NCBI GenBank assembly: GCA_002441095.1
Contig: DJVG01000043.1
Location: 7,096 to 71,095 of the forward strand
Direction: 5' to 3'
From: Elusimicrobia bacterium UBA6262
Lineage (GTDB): Bacteria > CAYTYR01 > UBA6262
Length of the DNA: 64,000 nucleotides
Both the position numbers and the translations under genes were made by a program. Shown one piece after another: positions 34,656 through 43,532 of the stretch. The notes beneath the pieces are model-generated. The model ran no database searches. It was given only the letters and a program-made list of their open reading frames with translations, and was not told the DNA's origin. Position 1 is the first letter of the stretch. Every line of letters begins with the position of its first letter.

Positions 34656-36125
34656 TTATTCCCCTCTCCGGGTAAGCTTATGTATTAATTCGGTTATTTC
34701 CCTGTAAGTTTGCCGGTTAAAAATGAATAAGCTATAAGCGTAAAAACCCGCCCCGGCTACTATTGACTGGAGAACGAACCAGAGATTGGGCAGGGTAATA
34801 ATATTTGCCTGGACCCAGATCAAGACCGCTATCCCACCCGCCATCGCCAGGGAAGCAATCACCGCAGGCACTAAAGCTTTAAGATACTTGCGCAAGCCCA
34901 GATGGATCACTTTTTTCACCATGATCTGCCCGATAATATTCATCACGACCGCGTATACAGCCAGAGCAGAAGTAACTCCAACCAGGCCATATTTTTTACC
35001 GGAAAAGATCGCTATAATTACGCCACCCAGGCTGATCAGGCAATATTTCAGCGAATAATCAGGCCGGCCTACCGCTTCAAATACCGTGCCAATGAATGTA
35101 GTTAAGGAAAAACAAATACCAGACACGCATAATATACGTAAAGGAGTAACTATGGGCAGCCATTTATCAGAATATACCAGCGTAATGAACTGCGGGGCCA
35201 AAAGCATCAAGCCGATCAGGATCGGGAAATTGATCACTGCGGCACAACGGATAATTTTCAGGTATCCCTGGCGTACTTCTTCCAGGTCGTCCTGCATCCG
35301 GGAAAAAGCCGGGAAAGCAATATTAGAAATTATCAAAGATAGCTTTTGCCTGGGAAAATTAGCCAATAAACTAGACAGTGAATAAAAACCCAGGGTAGCG
35401 GTGCCTAAATATTTTCCTATCAGGACCACATCCAGGTTACCGGTAAAATAATTAATGACCTTGAAGCCAAGGATATTCCGGCCATACTGGAACAAGTCCA
35501 AAAAACCTTCTTTATCGATAGTGAACCGCGGGCGGAAAGAGCTCCTGCCCCACAACTGCGTGACCCGGACTACGCTGGAGGCGAGGTATCCCCACCCTAC
35601 CGCCACTATGCCAAACCCGGAAATTACCAGGGTCAGGGTTACCGTACTATATACCAGGTTGGACCAGATATCAATAATGGCCAGTTTACGGAAAGCCAAT
35701 GCTCTCTTGAGCGTCGCTTCATGGACGATACCAAAAGAGTCCACAAAGTATTTACCGGCAATGATTATCACCAGGGCAGTGATCGTCTGGTTTTTAAAAT
35801 ACAGGGCAATAAGAGGCGAAGCAGAAACAGCCGCGAGCACGAACAAAACACCGATGCAAATACAGATCCAAAAAGGAGCGTTAAGATGCCGCGGCTCCAG
35901 TTCCTTTCTTTGGACAATAGCCGAACTCATGCCTAATTCATTAAAAACTATCGCCAGGTTGGCAAAAACCATGGCTACGCTCAAGGCCCCAAAACTGGTC
36001 GGCGGCAATAACCTGGCCAAGATGGCCCAAACCACGAACTGGAACAGGTAATTCAGTCCCTGGCCGGCAGTGACCCACTTTAACCCTTGGGTTACATTTT
36101 TTTTAATTTCCTGCTGGTCGCTCAT
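34656..36125 (-). CDS. Wzx-type polysaccharide flippase (MOP superfamily)
   Basis: The 489-residue integral membrane protein has about 12-14 hydrophobic helices and the N-terminal family pattern TQGLKWVTAGQGLNYLFQFVV and ARLLPPTSFGALSVAMVFANL. It is of the lipopolysaccharide-exporter type (MviN/Wzx-like), which flips the lipid-linked repeat unit to the periplasm. It has a four-base overlap with the polysaccharide deacetylase gene. Confidence 0.92.
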   Translation of the reverse strand: MSDQQEIKKNVTQGLKWVTAGQGLNYLFQFVVWAILARLLPPTSFGALSVAMVFANLAIVFNELGMSSAIVQRKELEPRHLNAPFWICICIGVLFVLAAVSASPLIALYFKNQTITALVIIIAGKYFVDSFGIVHEATLKRALAFRKLAIIDIWSNLVYSTVTLTLVISGFGIVAVGWGYLASSVVRVTQLWGRSSFRPRFTIDKEGFLDLFQYGRNILGFKVINYFTGNLDVVLIGKYLGTATLGFYSLSSLLANFPRQKLSLIISNIAFPAFSRMQDDLEEVRQGYLKIIRCAAVINFPILIGLMLLAPQFITLVYSDKWLPIVTPLRILCVSGICFSLTTFIGTVFEAVGRPDYSLKYCLISLGGVIIAIFSGKKYGLVGVTSALAVYAVVMNIIGQIMVKKVIHLGLRKYLKALVPAVIASLAMAGGIAVLIWVQANIITLPNLWFVLQSIVAGAGFYAYSLFIFNRQTYREITELIHKLTRRGE

Positions 36126-37126
36126 TTCATCCCTGCTCCTGAAACATTATAGGCAAACTCAGCGATACTAAAATCCAGAGCCGCTATCCTCTTTAATTGG
36201 AAAATATCATCTACTGCTGTATTCAAACCGGCCGCGCGTCCAAAACTGCACAGGCCGCCGCTTTTTTTAATTTTTTCCAGCACTTTGCCGTCACCCGAGC
36301 TGAAAGGCAAAGCAAAAGCGATCTCCTGCTGGCTGGTTAAATTCCTGATGAAAGCTATTGACTCGGTTATTTCCTGATCCACCTGCTGTTCACTTAGTTC
36401 TGTCATATCGCTGTGGGAAACGGTATGCGCCCCCAGCTCAATACCAGCGCCGGCTAATAATTTCAGATCTTCAGCTGTAAGGTAAAACTCTCCGGATACC
36501 AGTTGTTTGCTGACCCCTAAAGTTTTACTGATCGCCCCAACTGCTCCCAGGCGTTCAGCGGCAGGCAACTTACGGATCGCCTCAAGTAAGCCAATGATCG
36601 ACTGGTATTTCTCTTCATCCCCACTTAAATCCAGGGGCACAGTTTTATTGCCGACACTAATCAATGCTTTTTTCCCGCCTGCTTCATCCAAGATATAATA
36701 CAACTGGTGCTGCCAATGGACCGCTTCTAAAAAACTTTTTGGGAAAAATATCGTGACCGGTACTTCATATTTTTTTATGACCGGCCAGGCCAGGATCAAA
36801 AAATCCTTGTATCCATCATCAAACGTTACTACGGCACAGTTAGCCAGGCTCTCTCCTGACTTTTTCCGCCGAACGCATTCTGCCAGGCTGACCAGGCGAT
36901 ATTTTCTTTTTAAATACTTTATTTGTTTTTCAAAGTTGCTGACGCTTACCGTCAATCCTCTCAACCGGAAAGAAGAACTGACCCGGGGCAGGACAGAGTC
37001 GTCTACCACCCGGTGATATACCAGTATCGGGAATCTTCCCTGCCAGCTCTGCCACCGGCGGACTAATTCAAAAATACCGGCATAATATCCGGCGGCCAGG
37101 ATCATACTCTTAACTACTCTCCCCAC
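36122..37126 (-). CDS. Polysaccharide deacetylase (NodB homology, CE4)
   Basis: The 334-residue protein has the NodB domain motif TFDDGYKD (residues 101-108) with the catalytic Asp pair, and ELGAHTVSHSDMTEL with the HxxxH-like zinc site. Family members deacetylate N-acetyl sugars of polysaccharides. PILVYHRV near residue 33 is typical of the EPS-locus subgroup. No signal peptide was recognised, but a hydrophobic N-terminus (SMILAAGYYAGIF) may anchor it. Confidence 0.92.
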   Translation of the reverse strand: MGRVVKSMILAAGYYAGIFELVRRWQSWQGRFPILVYHRVVDDSVLPRVSSSFRLRGLTVSVSNFEKQIKYLKRKYRLVSLAECVRRKKSGESLANCAVVTFDDGYKDFLILAWPVIKKYEVPVTIFFPKSFLEAVHWQHQLYYILDEAGGKKALISVGNKTVPLDLSGDEEKYQSIIGLLEAIRKLPAAERLGAVGAISKTLGVSKQLVSGEFYLTAEDLKLLAGAGIELGAHTVSHSDMTELSEQQVDQEITESIAFIRNLTSQQEIAFALPFSSGDGKVLEKIKKSGGLCSFGRAAGLNTAVDDIFQLKRIAALDFSIAEFAYNVSGAGMK

Positions 37127-37138
37127 TTTTTGCCTCTC

Positions 37139-38302
37139 TTACTGCCGTAATTTATTCCAGATAATTCCGGCTATGATCCCGGAAACATTTTTATCCCGGT
37201 TGATAAAAATATTATTAAACATGTTTTTCCGTTGTTCGCGGAAATTATCCCGCCCTTTTACCGCCTTATCTATTTCTTCGAGCATCTCTGGGACAGTCTC
37301 TACTACTTCTCCCAAAACCCAGCTTAAATAATACCGGTTATTACGCCAAACAACTTTTTTGGTATTGAAGAACAGGACCGGCTTATCAAAATACAGCCAT
37401 TCAAAAACACTGCTGCTGACATCAGTAATATAAATATCCGCCGCGGCCATATAATCCAGGTTGGTCTTTGACCGTTCAGCAATGACGATATCTGGCAGGT
37501 TGCCCAACTTCGCCAACAGCGGCTGTATTCTCCTGGCCAGATCAGGATGAGGCATAAAGATTATATTATATTTCCTGCCGGCACTTAAAGCTTCAAGTAA
37601 TTCCCTGCCCTGGTCAAAAAAGGAAGTTACCTGCGGGTCGAAATGAGGATTATACATTACCACCGGCTTAGTCTCCCGGAACAGGGCTGACGCGCCGGCC
37701 TGGTGATAGCGCAAATAATCCAGTTTGGCATACCCGGCGATAACTGCGTTACTAAGAGGGCCTACTCTTTCTGCCAATTCCTGCTTTTCCTTTTCTCCCG
37801 GTAATAGCAGCAGGTCATAATCATGCAAATGCGGGTCATCGCCGAATTTGCGGTTGACAAAGCCATGCGGCAAATATATCCAAAAAGTCTTAACTCCTAA
37901 CTGCCGGAAAACATTATCAAAAAAATCAGTGACCACTACTGCTTTGGGCAGGTGCATGCGCAAACGGCACAAAAAAACAAACCAGTTAACATTAAAATCT
38001 ATGCGGTTATAACCTGGATGGCGTATTTTAATAAATTTAACGCGGTTGGGAATGGCCGCCAGTTCCGCTGCGATGATCTTACTGGCCTCCGCGCTGGTGC
38101 TCAGCACCACTACTTCATTTTCAGATTGCAGATTGGAGAGCTCAATAGCGACAAAGAGCGAATGATAGATATGATGGATAGACTGGTTATAGCAAAAATA
38201 GATCCGCGGCGGTAGCGGCCGGATTTTCCGGTAAAGGTTGAGGCTGCCGGTTAAAAGAATAGCTATAATTCTTATTACTATTTTTTTTACGCTTTTATGC
38301 AT
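37139..38302 (-). CDS. CDP-glycerol glycerophosphotransferase-like protein (TagB/TagF family)
   Basis: The 387-residue protein matches the Glyphos_transf family: FWIYLPHGFVNRKFGDDPHLHDYD, PGEKEKQELAERVG, AGYAKLDYLR, VVMYNPHFDPQVTSFFD, YNIIFMPHPDL, and DIYITDVSSSVFEWLYFDKPVLFF. In Gram-positives it builds teichoic acid; in diderms similar proteins add glycerol-phosphate or related groups to surface glycans. No CDP-glycerol synthase (TagD) gene is visible, so the donor is uncertain. Confidence 0.85.
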   Translation of the reverse strand: MHKSVKKIVIRIIAILLTGSLNLYRKIRPLPPRIYFCYNQSIHHIYHSLFVAIELSNLQSENEVVVLSTSAEASKIIAAELAAIPNRVKFIKIRHPGYNRIDFNVNWFVFLCRLRMHLPKAVVVTDFFDNVFRQLGVKTFWIYLPHGFVNRKFGDDPHLHDYDLLLLPGEKEKQELAERVGPLSNAVIAGYAKLDYLRYHQAGASALFRETKPVVMYNPHFDPQVTSFFDQGRELLEALSAGRKYNIIFMPHPDLARRIQPLLAKLGNLPDIVIAERSKTNLDYMAAADIYITDVSSSVFEWLYFDKPVLFFNTKKVVWRNNRYYLSWVLGEVVETVPEMLEEIDKAVKGRDNFREQRKNMFNNIFINRDKNVSGIIAGIIWNKLRQ

Positions 38303-39692
38303 GGGCTCCTTCAGGACTCTCTGCCATAAGTTTAGGCAAAGCTATTACCATGGCAGCCATGAACCAAAAAGGTTCCATGATGCGGATCAGGATGAATGAT
38401 TCCGCGGAAAAAGCATGGAATAATAAACCGACGAACCCGGCGATAAAGCCCAGACTTAAGCCCTGGGCAAAGTTATCCCCTTTGGTTAAGATAAAAGTTT
38501 GCTTGCCAGCCCGGTAGATACGGAACATCAGCCAAAGATAAATAGCAAAGCCGATCGTGCCTACTTCCCTGATGACCCGGGCATACTGGTTATCAACGAC
38601 AGAACCAGCCGGGACACCGTATCCCAAAAACGGCCGTTTGACCCATTTATTAAAAGCGTAGGTCCAGCTCTCCACCCGGCTCACTGCTGACTGGTCCAGC
38701 GTGAATTTTTTCCCCAGGACAGCATATTGCTGCGACCCGGGCACATCCTTAATAAAAGTCTGGGCAATGCGCTCTTGGACTTGCCGGGGGAACAGGACCG
38801 GCATCAGCAAGAACAGCGAAAGCAAAGCCAGCAGGAGCATCCCTTTTTTTCTCCTGGTCAATAAAACCAGGGTCAAGCACATCGGGAAAAAAGCGATCCA
38901 GGCACCGCGGGAAAGAGTAAATAAAAAAGGAGGAATGATACAGCTGATCACACCCAGCAGCAGGAGTTGTCGTTTCCAGGCAGTTTCATACAAGAATAAT
39001 CCCAAAGCCAGGCTCATCATCAGCAGCAGGTATCCGCCTAGCGTATTAGCCTCCCCGGTCTTTCCTTCAAACGGAGCAGAGACCCGCGCCAAATGCTGGA
39101 CATTGAGCCAGGCATAGAGGCAAACCGCTACGCAGGTAAGTAACAGGAAAAACACAAATATTTTGGATTGCTTGACGGAGCGCAGGTTGTTGGTCACCAT
39201 AAAGAACAGAATATAATATTCTACATACTTTAAGAGATAAAAAAAGCTTTGCTGGAGTTTAACATTCCCTTCCAGCGCCCCCAGCAGGGAAGCTACGACA
39301 CTAACAGTAAAATATAAAATGATCGGGGTATTTAAAGACGTAGGTTGTAATAGTCCTGTTTCCTTATTAATGGCTATCCTGGCCAGCCAGCCGAAAAAAA
39401 TAACAAATATCAACGCGTCATCAAACCTGAAGGTCACACTGCGGCCGGTGATCGCCCCGAGATAAAACTCAGGCGATAACAGCATGGCCAGGATCAGGAT
39501 GATCAACGCCAGGTCAGGCTTGAGTAAAGCGACCAGGAATAAGCTGAGAGATATTATTATGAGTACGGGAAGATAAGGAGGAAGTTTGTAGACCATTACG
39601 CCGATAATCAGGAAAATGACCAATAATAATATATATATTATGCCGCTGAGGCGCGTTTGTCCGCTATTGGAGGCCATGTCATTGTCACGCAT
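38295..39692 (-). CDS. O-antigen ligase/polymerase family membrane protein (Wzy-like)
   Basis: The 465-residue protein has about ten to twelve membrane helices and the Wzy_C signature region LFTLSRGAWIAFFPMCLTLV, followed by a periplasmic loop (SRVESWTYAFNKWVKRPFLGYGVP) with RxExWxxA and GxG elements. Such proteins polymerise or ligate lipid-linked glycans. Next to Wzx, Wzc and Wza it is best read as the EPS polymerase. The ATG shares a base with the stop of the kinase gene. Confidence 0.9.
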   Translation of the reverse strand: MRDNDMASNSGQTRLSGIIYILLLVIFLIIGVMVYKLPPYLPVLIIISLSLFLVALLKPDLALIILILAMLLSPEFYLGAITGRSVTFRFDDALIFVIFFGWLARIAINKETGLLQPTSLNTPIILYFTVSVVASLLGALEGNVKLQQSFFYLLKYVEYYILFFMVTNNLRSVKQSKIFVFFLLLTCVAVCLYAWLNVQHLARVSAPFEGKTGEANTLGGYLLLMMSLALGLFLYETAWKRQLLLLGVISCIIPPFLFTLSRGAWIAFFPMCLTLVLLTRRKKGMLLLALLSLFLLMPVLFPRQVQERIAQTFIKDVPGSQQYAVLGKKFTLDQSAVSRVESWTYAFNKWVKRPFLGYGVPAGSVVDNQYARVIREVGTIGFAIYLWLMFRIYRAGKQTFILTKGDNFAQGLSLGFIAGFVGLLFHAFSAESFILIRIMEPFWFMAAMVIALPKLMAESPEGAHA

Positions 39693-41635
39693 TAGTTTGT
39701 TTTCAACTGCTTATCCGGATTTTTATCAGCTTTGGATTCATTATATTTATATTTATAATAATAGGGATAATTGGCCACGATCTCGGTGCCTGGTTTAATA
39801 TGATTTAAAACTATACCGATGATCTTCCCGCCAGCAGATTCGATCTGCGATTTTGTCCGGAGCAGGGCGCTGCGGGCGGTTTTGCCCGCTTCGTATACCA
39901 GGAGTACCCCGTCTACTTTGTCGGCCAGCAGCATCGCGTCAGCGATCGGCAGGACCGGAGGAGAATCAAAGAGCACAAAATCAAACTTTCTTCTCAATTC
40001 AGCCATTAATTTTATCATATCCTGGGAATTGAGCAGTTCTGCCGGCCGCGCCGGTATGTGCCCCGCTCCTAATATAAATATGTTTTCAATACCTGGCGTT
40101 TTCAGGATATCCTCCATGCTCATGCTGCCCAGCATAATATCAGAAATCGTGCTTACCACTTTACCCAAATCCATAACTTTGGTTAGGACTTCATTTAATC
40201 CCGGCTCCTCATTCAAGCCAAAGCTCTTAGCCACGGTCGGCCGCCTCAAGTCAGAAGAGACCAGCAGGACCTTGGCCCCGGTTTGGGCGATAGTCAATCC
40301 CAAATTAGTGATCAAGGTGCTTTTACCTTCGCGCGGACCGGCGCTTGTCACCATCAGGGTCTTCAGAGCGGGACTTAATTTGAGGTTAGTGCGGACCGAC
40401 CGGTAGGCCTCTGCTAAAATAGAATTAGGCTCATAATGGACAATGAGGCGCATATAGTATTCGCTGAGATGCCTTTTCCGGGAGGGGAAAAATGATAATA
40501 AAGGCCGTTTATAAAAAGGTCCGTCGTCATCCCCCCATTTGCTTTTCATTGAAGGGACGACCCCAACCACCGGCAGTTTGGCAAAATTTTCGACATCTTC
40601 AATGGTCCCGATCGAGGTATCCAGGTTCTCTACAATAAAAGCGAAGATCAATCCCAGGATCAATCCGATCAATCCCCCTAACAGCAGCCCGGTCCTCCGG
40701 TCAGTCCCCATGATCGTGATCGGATGGACAGCCGGGTCAACGATAGTGACATCACCGACTTTTTGGGCCTCGGTGATCCTGGCTTCTTCCAGTTTTTCTT
40801 TCAGCATGGAATAGAGTTTCTGGTTTACTTCCACTTCCCGGCTCAGCCGGGCATATTCCAGCTCTTTTTGCGAAAAACCTTTCAGCTGGTACTCTAACTC
40901 CCTGATCTGTTCCTTTAGCTGCTGTACCTGCGGATGTTTTTCCGTGTACCTTTGCAGCAGGGAAATAAGCTCTACCTGCAGATCCACCAGTTTTTGCTGG
41001 ATCGGGGAATTCATTTTAATATTCCCGGTTTGATTCTGGAATTTACTTAACTTTTCTTCTGCCTCCAGTAAACGGCTTTCCAAAGCCCCCAATTGTTCTT
41101 CAATGAACTGGCGGGTAGCCTGAGCCTGTTTTTTCTTTTGGAACAGGTTTTCCTCGACATATGCCTGCGCCACCATATTGGCCAGCTCCATCGCCCCTGC
41201 AGGGTCAGCGGCTTTCGTCGTGATCTGGATAATATTAGTAGCCCGGATGGTTTCAGCAAATACATTATTCTGTAGTTCCGTGATCACGGAATTTATTTTC
41301 TCCAGCGGGCTGTCAGCGGTGATCATTCCCAGGCGCAGGGCCGCCTTTTTGATCACCGGGAATCCTTTTATATCCTTGGCGGCTGATTCCATGACATCGG
41401 CTGGGTTTACTTCCACCCATTCAGTCAGCAATCCAGCCAGGGTCTTTCGTTCTTCTATTTTAATAGTAGCTTTAGCTTGATAAGAGGGCACTTGACGGGA
41501 AACATAAAGCCAGGCGAATACTATAGCAGCTAAAGTGGTGAGAAAAATGATCAATCTTCTTTTGCGGAGAATACGTATGTAATCGCTGAGGCTCAATGGG
41601 TACTGTGGCAAAGATATCTCCTGGTATAATTTCAT
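39692..41635 (-). CDS. Wzz/Wzc-type chain-length regulator fused to BY-kinase
   Basis: The 647-residue protein combines a Wzz domain with two membrane helices (about 32-50 and 322-342) flanking a coiled-coil periplasmic part, and a cytoplasmic tyrosine kinase. Walker A is GPREGKST at about 433-440, Walker A' VLLVSSDLRRPT, and Walker B FVLFDSPPVLPIADA. The tail has a tyrosine cluster (NYPYYYKYKY, six Tyr) for autophosphorylation. It regulates export and length of the polysaccharide together with the Wza protein upstream. No separate phosphatase gene was found in the locus. Confidence 0.95.
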   Translation of the reverse strand: MKLYQEISLPQYPLSLSDYIRILRKRRLIIFLTTLAAIVFAWLYVSRQVPSYQAKATIKIEERKTLAGLLTEWVEVNPADVMESAAKDIKGFPVIKKAALRLGMITADSPLEKINSVITELQNNVFAETIRATNIIQITTKAADPAGAMELANMVAQAYVEENLFQKKKQAQATRQFIEEQLGALESRLLEAEEKLSKFQNQTGNIKMNSPIQQKLVDLQVELISLLQRYTEKHPQVQQLKEQIRELEYQLKGFSQKELEYARLSREVEVNQKLYSMLKEKLEEARITEAQKVGDVTIVDPAVHPITIMGTDRRTGLLLGGLIGLILGLIFAFIVENLDTSIGTIEDVENFAKLPVVGVVPSMKSKWGDDDGPFYKRPLLSFFPSRKRHLSEYYMRLIVHYEPNSILAEAYRSVRTNLKLSPALKTLMVTSAGPREGKSTLITNLGLTIAQTGAKVLLVSSDLRRPTVAKSFGLNEEPGLNEVLTKVMDLGKVVSTISDIMLGSMSMEDILKTPGIENIFILGAGHIPARPAELLNSQDMIKLMAELRRKFDFVLFDSPPVLPIADAMLLADKVDGVLLVYEAGKTARSALLRTKSQIESAGGKIIGIVLNHIKPGTEIVANYPYYYKYKYNESKADKNPDKQLKTN

Positions 41636-41651
41636 TATACGTACAGGATGT

Positions 41652-42602
41652 CTACCAATTATGAATGGTCTGCGTCGTATACAATCCCTGGGCTATCGGA
41701 CTCAATATCTGCGTCATGACATAGCTGACATTGGAAATGAAGGTTCTGGGTATATAGACAATATCTTCCGGCTCCAGGAGCATGTTCTGGCTCAGGTCGC
41801 CCTTCTTCATGGCCTTTACCAGGTCGAGACGGTAACCGACCGGCTTTTGCAAACCACCCCTGATCAAAACTACGCTGGACATGACCGCGTCCTTCGTATA
41901 ACCATTGGCCAGGGCGACCAGTTCCAGGACGCTGCTTTTACCGGTTACCGCATAAACTCCCGGTTTATTCACTTCGCCCAGCAAAATAACTTTCTTGCCG
42001 CCGATCTTCCTGATAGTGACCGATACTTCGGGATACTTAATATAATCTTTTAATTTTTCCGTGATCAACTGGTCCAGCTGGCTCACGCTTAAACCCTCTG
42101 CCTGCACATCACCGATCAGCAGGACCGCTATTTTACCGTCTTGGCGCACGGCTGCTTCCTGGTCCAGGTCCTTATTCTGCCACACCGAAATAAAGAGTAT
42201 ATCATCTACCCCGATTATATACTCAGCACGGGCACTGGCAGCAGCCGGTGCTGACGATATGGCGACGGTATTATTTTGCGGTAGCGGGCCATCGGCCTGG
42301 GCTAAGGCCAGATCTTCCTTATCTTTGATCTTCATTTCTGCTTTTTTTATAAAATCCTGGGCATAAGCAGTATAGATCAGCTTAAAATTCCGCTCTAGTT
42401 CGATCACCTGGCTAAAGTTTACTATCGCTGAAGAATAACTGCCTTTTTGCATATTCTCTTTGCCAGCCTGGTAATAGGCTTCAATTTGCGATAATTTTTC
42501 CTGCTCCCCCACATTCATTCCCTGGGCTGGGCTTGAAAAGGAACAATTTACCCAAATTGCCAGCAGTAATAAACACTGCCACGGGTGAACTTTACGGTTC
42601 AT
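41652..42602 (-). CDS. Polysaccharide export protein (Wza-like) with N-terminal TPR
   Basis: The 316-residue protein has a signal peptide (residues 8-27), an N-terminal TPR-like hairpin (AYYQAGKENMQKGSYSSAIVNF), a Poly_export domain starting at YIIGVDDILFISVWQNKDLD, and an SLBB domain (GKKVILLGEVNKPGVYAVTG). The protein would form the periplasm-spanning export channel. The usual lipobox Cys is not clear: a Cys follows WVN, which is not a good lipobox. The ATG at 42602 has AGGA at eight bases; a TTG lies one codon before. It is the first gene of the EPS operon. Confidence 0.92.
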   Translation of the reverse strand: MNRKVHPWQCLLLLAIWVNCSFSSPAQGMNVGEQEKLSQIEAYYQAGKENMQKGSYSSAIVNFSQVIELERNFKLIYTAYAQDFIKKAEMKIKDKEDLALAQADGPLPQNNTVAISSAPAAASARAEYIIGVDDILFISVWQNKDLDQEAAVRQDGKIAVLLIGDVQAEGLSVSQLDQLITEKLKDYIKYPEVSVTIRKIGGKKVILLGEVNKPGVYAVTGKSSVLELVALANGYTKDAVMSSVVLIRGGLQKPVGYRLDLVKAMKKGDLSQNMLLEPEDIVYIPRTFISNVSYVMTQILSPIAQGLYTTQTIHNW

Positions 42603-42636
42603 CAATACATTCCTTTTAGCGAGATACTTTCATGTT

Positions 42637-42666
42637 AATATACCACTATTACAAAAGCTTTGTCAA
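42637..42666 (-). promoter_or_regulatory. Sigma70-type promoter of the EPS operon
   Basis: On the minus strand a perfect TTGACA (42666-42661) and TATATT (42642-42637) are 18 bases apart; the predicted start is near 42630, about 28 bases before the wza start with its AAAAGGA site. Its -35 box overlaps that of the divergent promoter by five bases. Confidence 0.7.
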
Positions 42667-42688
42667 ATAATCTTTATTGTGCTATATT
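42660..42688 (+). promoter_or_regulatory. Sigma70-type promoter of the ABC exporter operon
   Basis: TTGTCA (42660-42665) and TATATT (42683-42688) are separated by exactly 17 bases. The ATG of the ATPase is 12 bases after the -10 box, leaving a leader of about six bases and no ribosome binding site. The -35 is the reverse of the EPS -35, so polymerase can sit on only one of them at a time. Confidence 0.65.
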
Positions 42689-42700
42689 TACTAACAAACC

Positions 42701-43531
42701 ATGACTAAAAATATACTGGAAACTTCCCATCTTATTAAAGATTTTCGCCCTGCAGCTTCCTTTTCCGAGTGGGCCAAATTTAATTTTACCCCACCGGCTC
42801 CGACCAGGGCAATGAACGATCTATCTTTTTCCCTGGAAAGAGGGAAGATCCTGGGGATCCTCGGCCCTAATGGCGCGGGGAAAACCACCCTGTTAAAGAC
42901 CATCGCTACCCTTATTCTCCCCACTTCCGGCACCTTGTCATTTTTTAATGCTGGCCCCACGGCTATAACCTGGACCAGCCAGGGCCTCACCAACGAACAG
43001 ACCGAATGGCAATTAAAGTCCAGTATCGGCTTGACGATAGATGAAGAAAGAAGCTTTTACTGGAGATTATCAGGACATCAAAACCTGGAGTTTTTTTCCG
43101 CTCTCTATGGGCTCGATGCAGCGGCAACTAGCAAACGCATTAACGAATTATTTTCCCTTTTTGGGATCGACTATGGGGCTAAAAGATTTGATTCTTACTC
43201 CTCCGGCATGAAAAAATGTTTTTCCCTGATCCGGGCCTTGCTCCACAACCCGTCATTGCTGCTCTTGGACGAACCTACTAAAAGCCTGGATTATGCCACT
43301 GCTGCCAGGCTCAAAGAATTTATCAAAACAAAACTCGTGCAGGCTGACGGGAAAACAGTCATTTTTACTACCCATAACCTGAATGAAAATCTCGATTTTT
43401 GCGATCTATTCATGATCCTGCGCCAGGGACAGGTCGCTGCTTTTGGCTCGTTGGCTCATTTAAGGCAACAAATAAGCAATCCAGCCGCGACTATAGCGGA
43501 TATATTCCTGCATTTTACCAGGGAGGCCTGA
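42701..43531 (+). CDS. ABC exporter ATP-binding protein
   Basis: The 276-residue ATPase has Walker A GPNGAGKTT at 55-63, Walker B LLLLDEPTKSLDY and the H-loop FTTHNLNENL. The signature is YSSGMKK in place of LSGGQ, as in ABC-2 exporters of drugs or polysaccharides. It forms an exporter with the next gene, two bases downstream. Its position beside a RiPP-like cassette and divergent from the EPS operon makes peptide or glycan export the two main options. Confidence 0.92.
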   Translation: MTKNILETSHLIKDFRPAASFSEWAKFNFTPPAPTRAMNDLSFSLERGKILGILGPNGAGKTTLLKTIATLILPTSGTLSFFNAGPTAITWTSQGLTNEQTEWQLKSSIGLTIDEERSFYWRLSGHQNLEFFSALYGLDAAATSKRINELFSLFGIDYGAKRFDSYSSGMKKCFSLIRALLHNPSLLLLDEPTKSLDYATAARLKEFIKTKLVQADGKTVIFTTHNLNENLDFCDLFMILRQGQVAAFGSLAHLRQQISNPAATIADIFLHFTREA

Positions 43532-43532
43532 G

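Noticed and set aside
35455..36051. 198-codon plus-strand frame opposite the flippase gene
   Set aside because: Antisense to a clear membrane protein gene; composition is that of a reversed hydrophobic coding region.
39819..40406. 195-codon plus-strand frame opposite the BY-kinase gene
   Set aside because: Shadow of the conserved kinase frame without start signal or homology.
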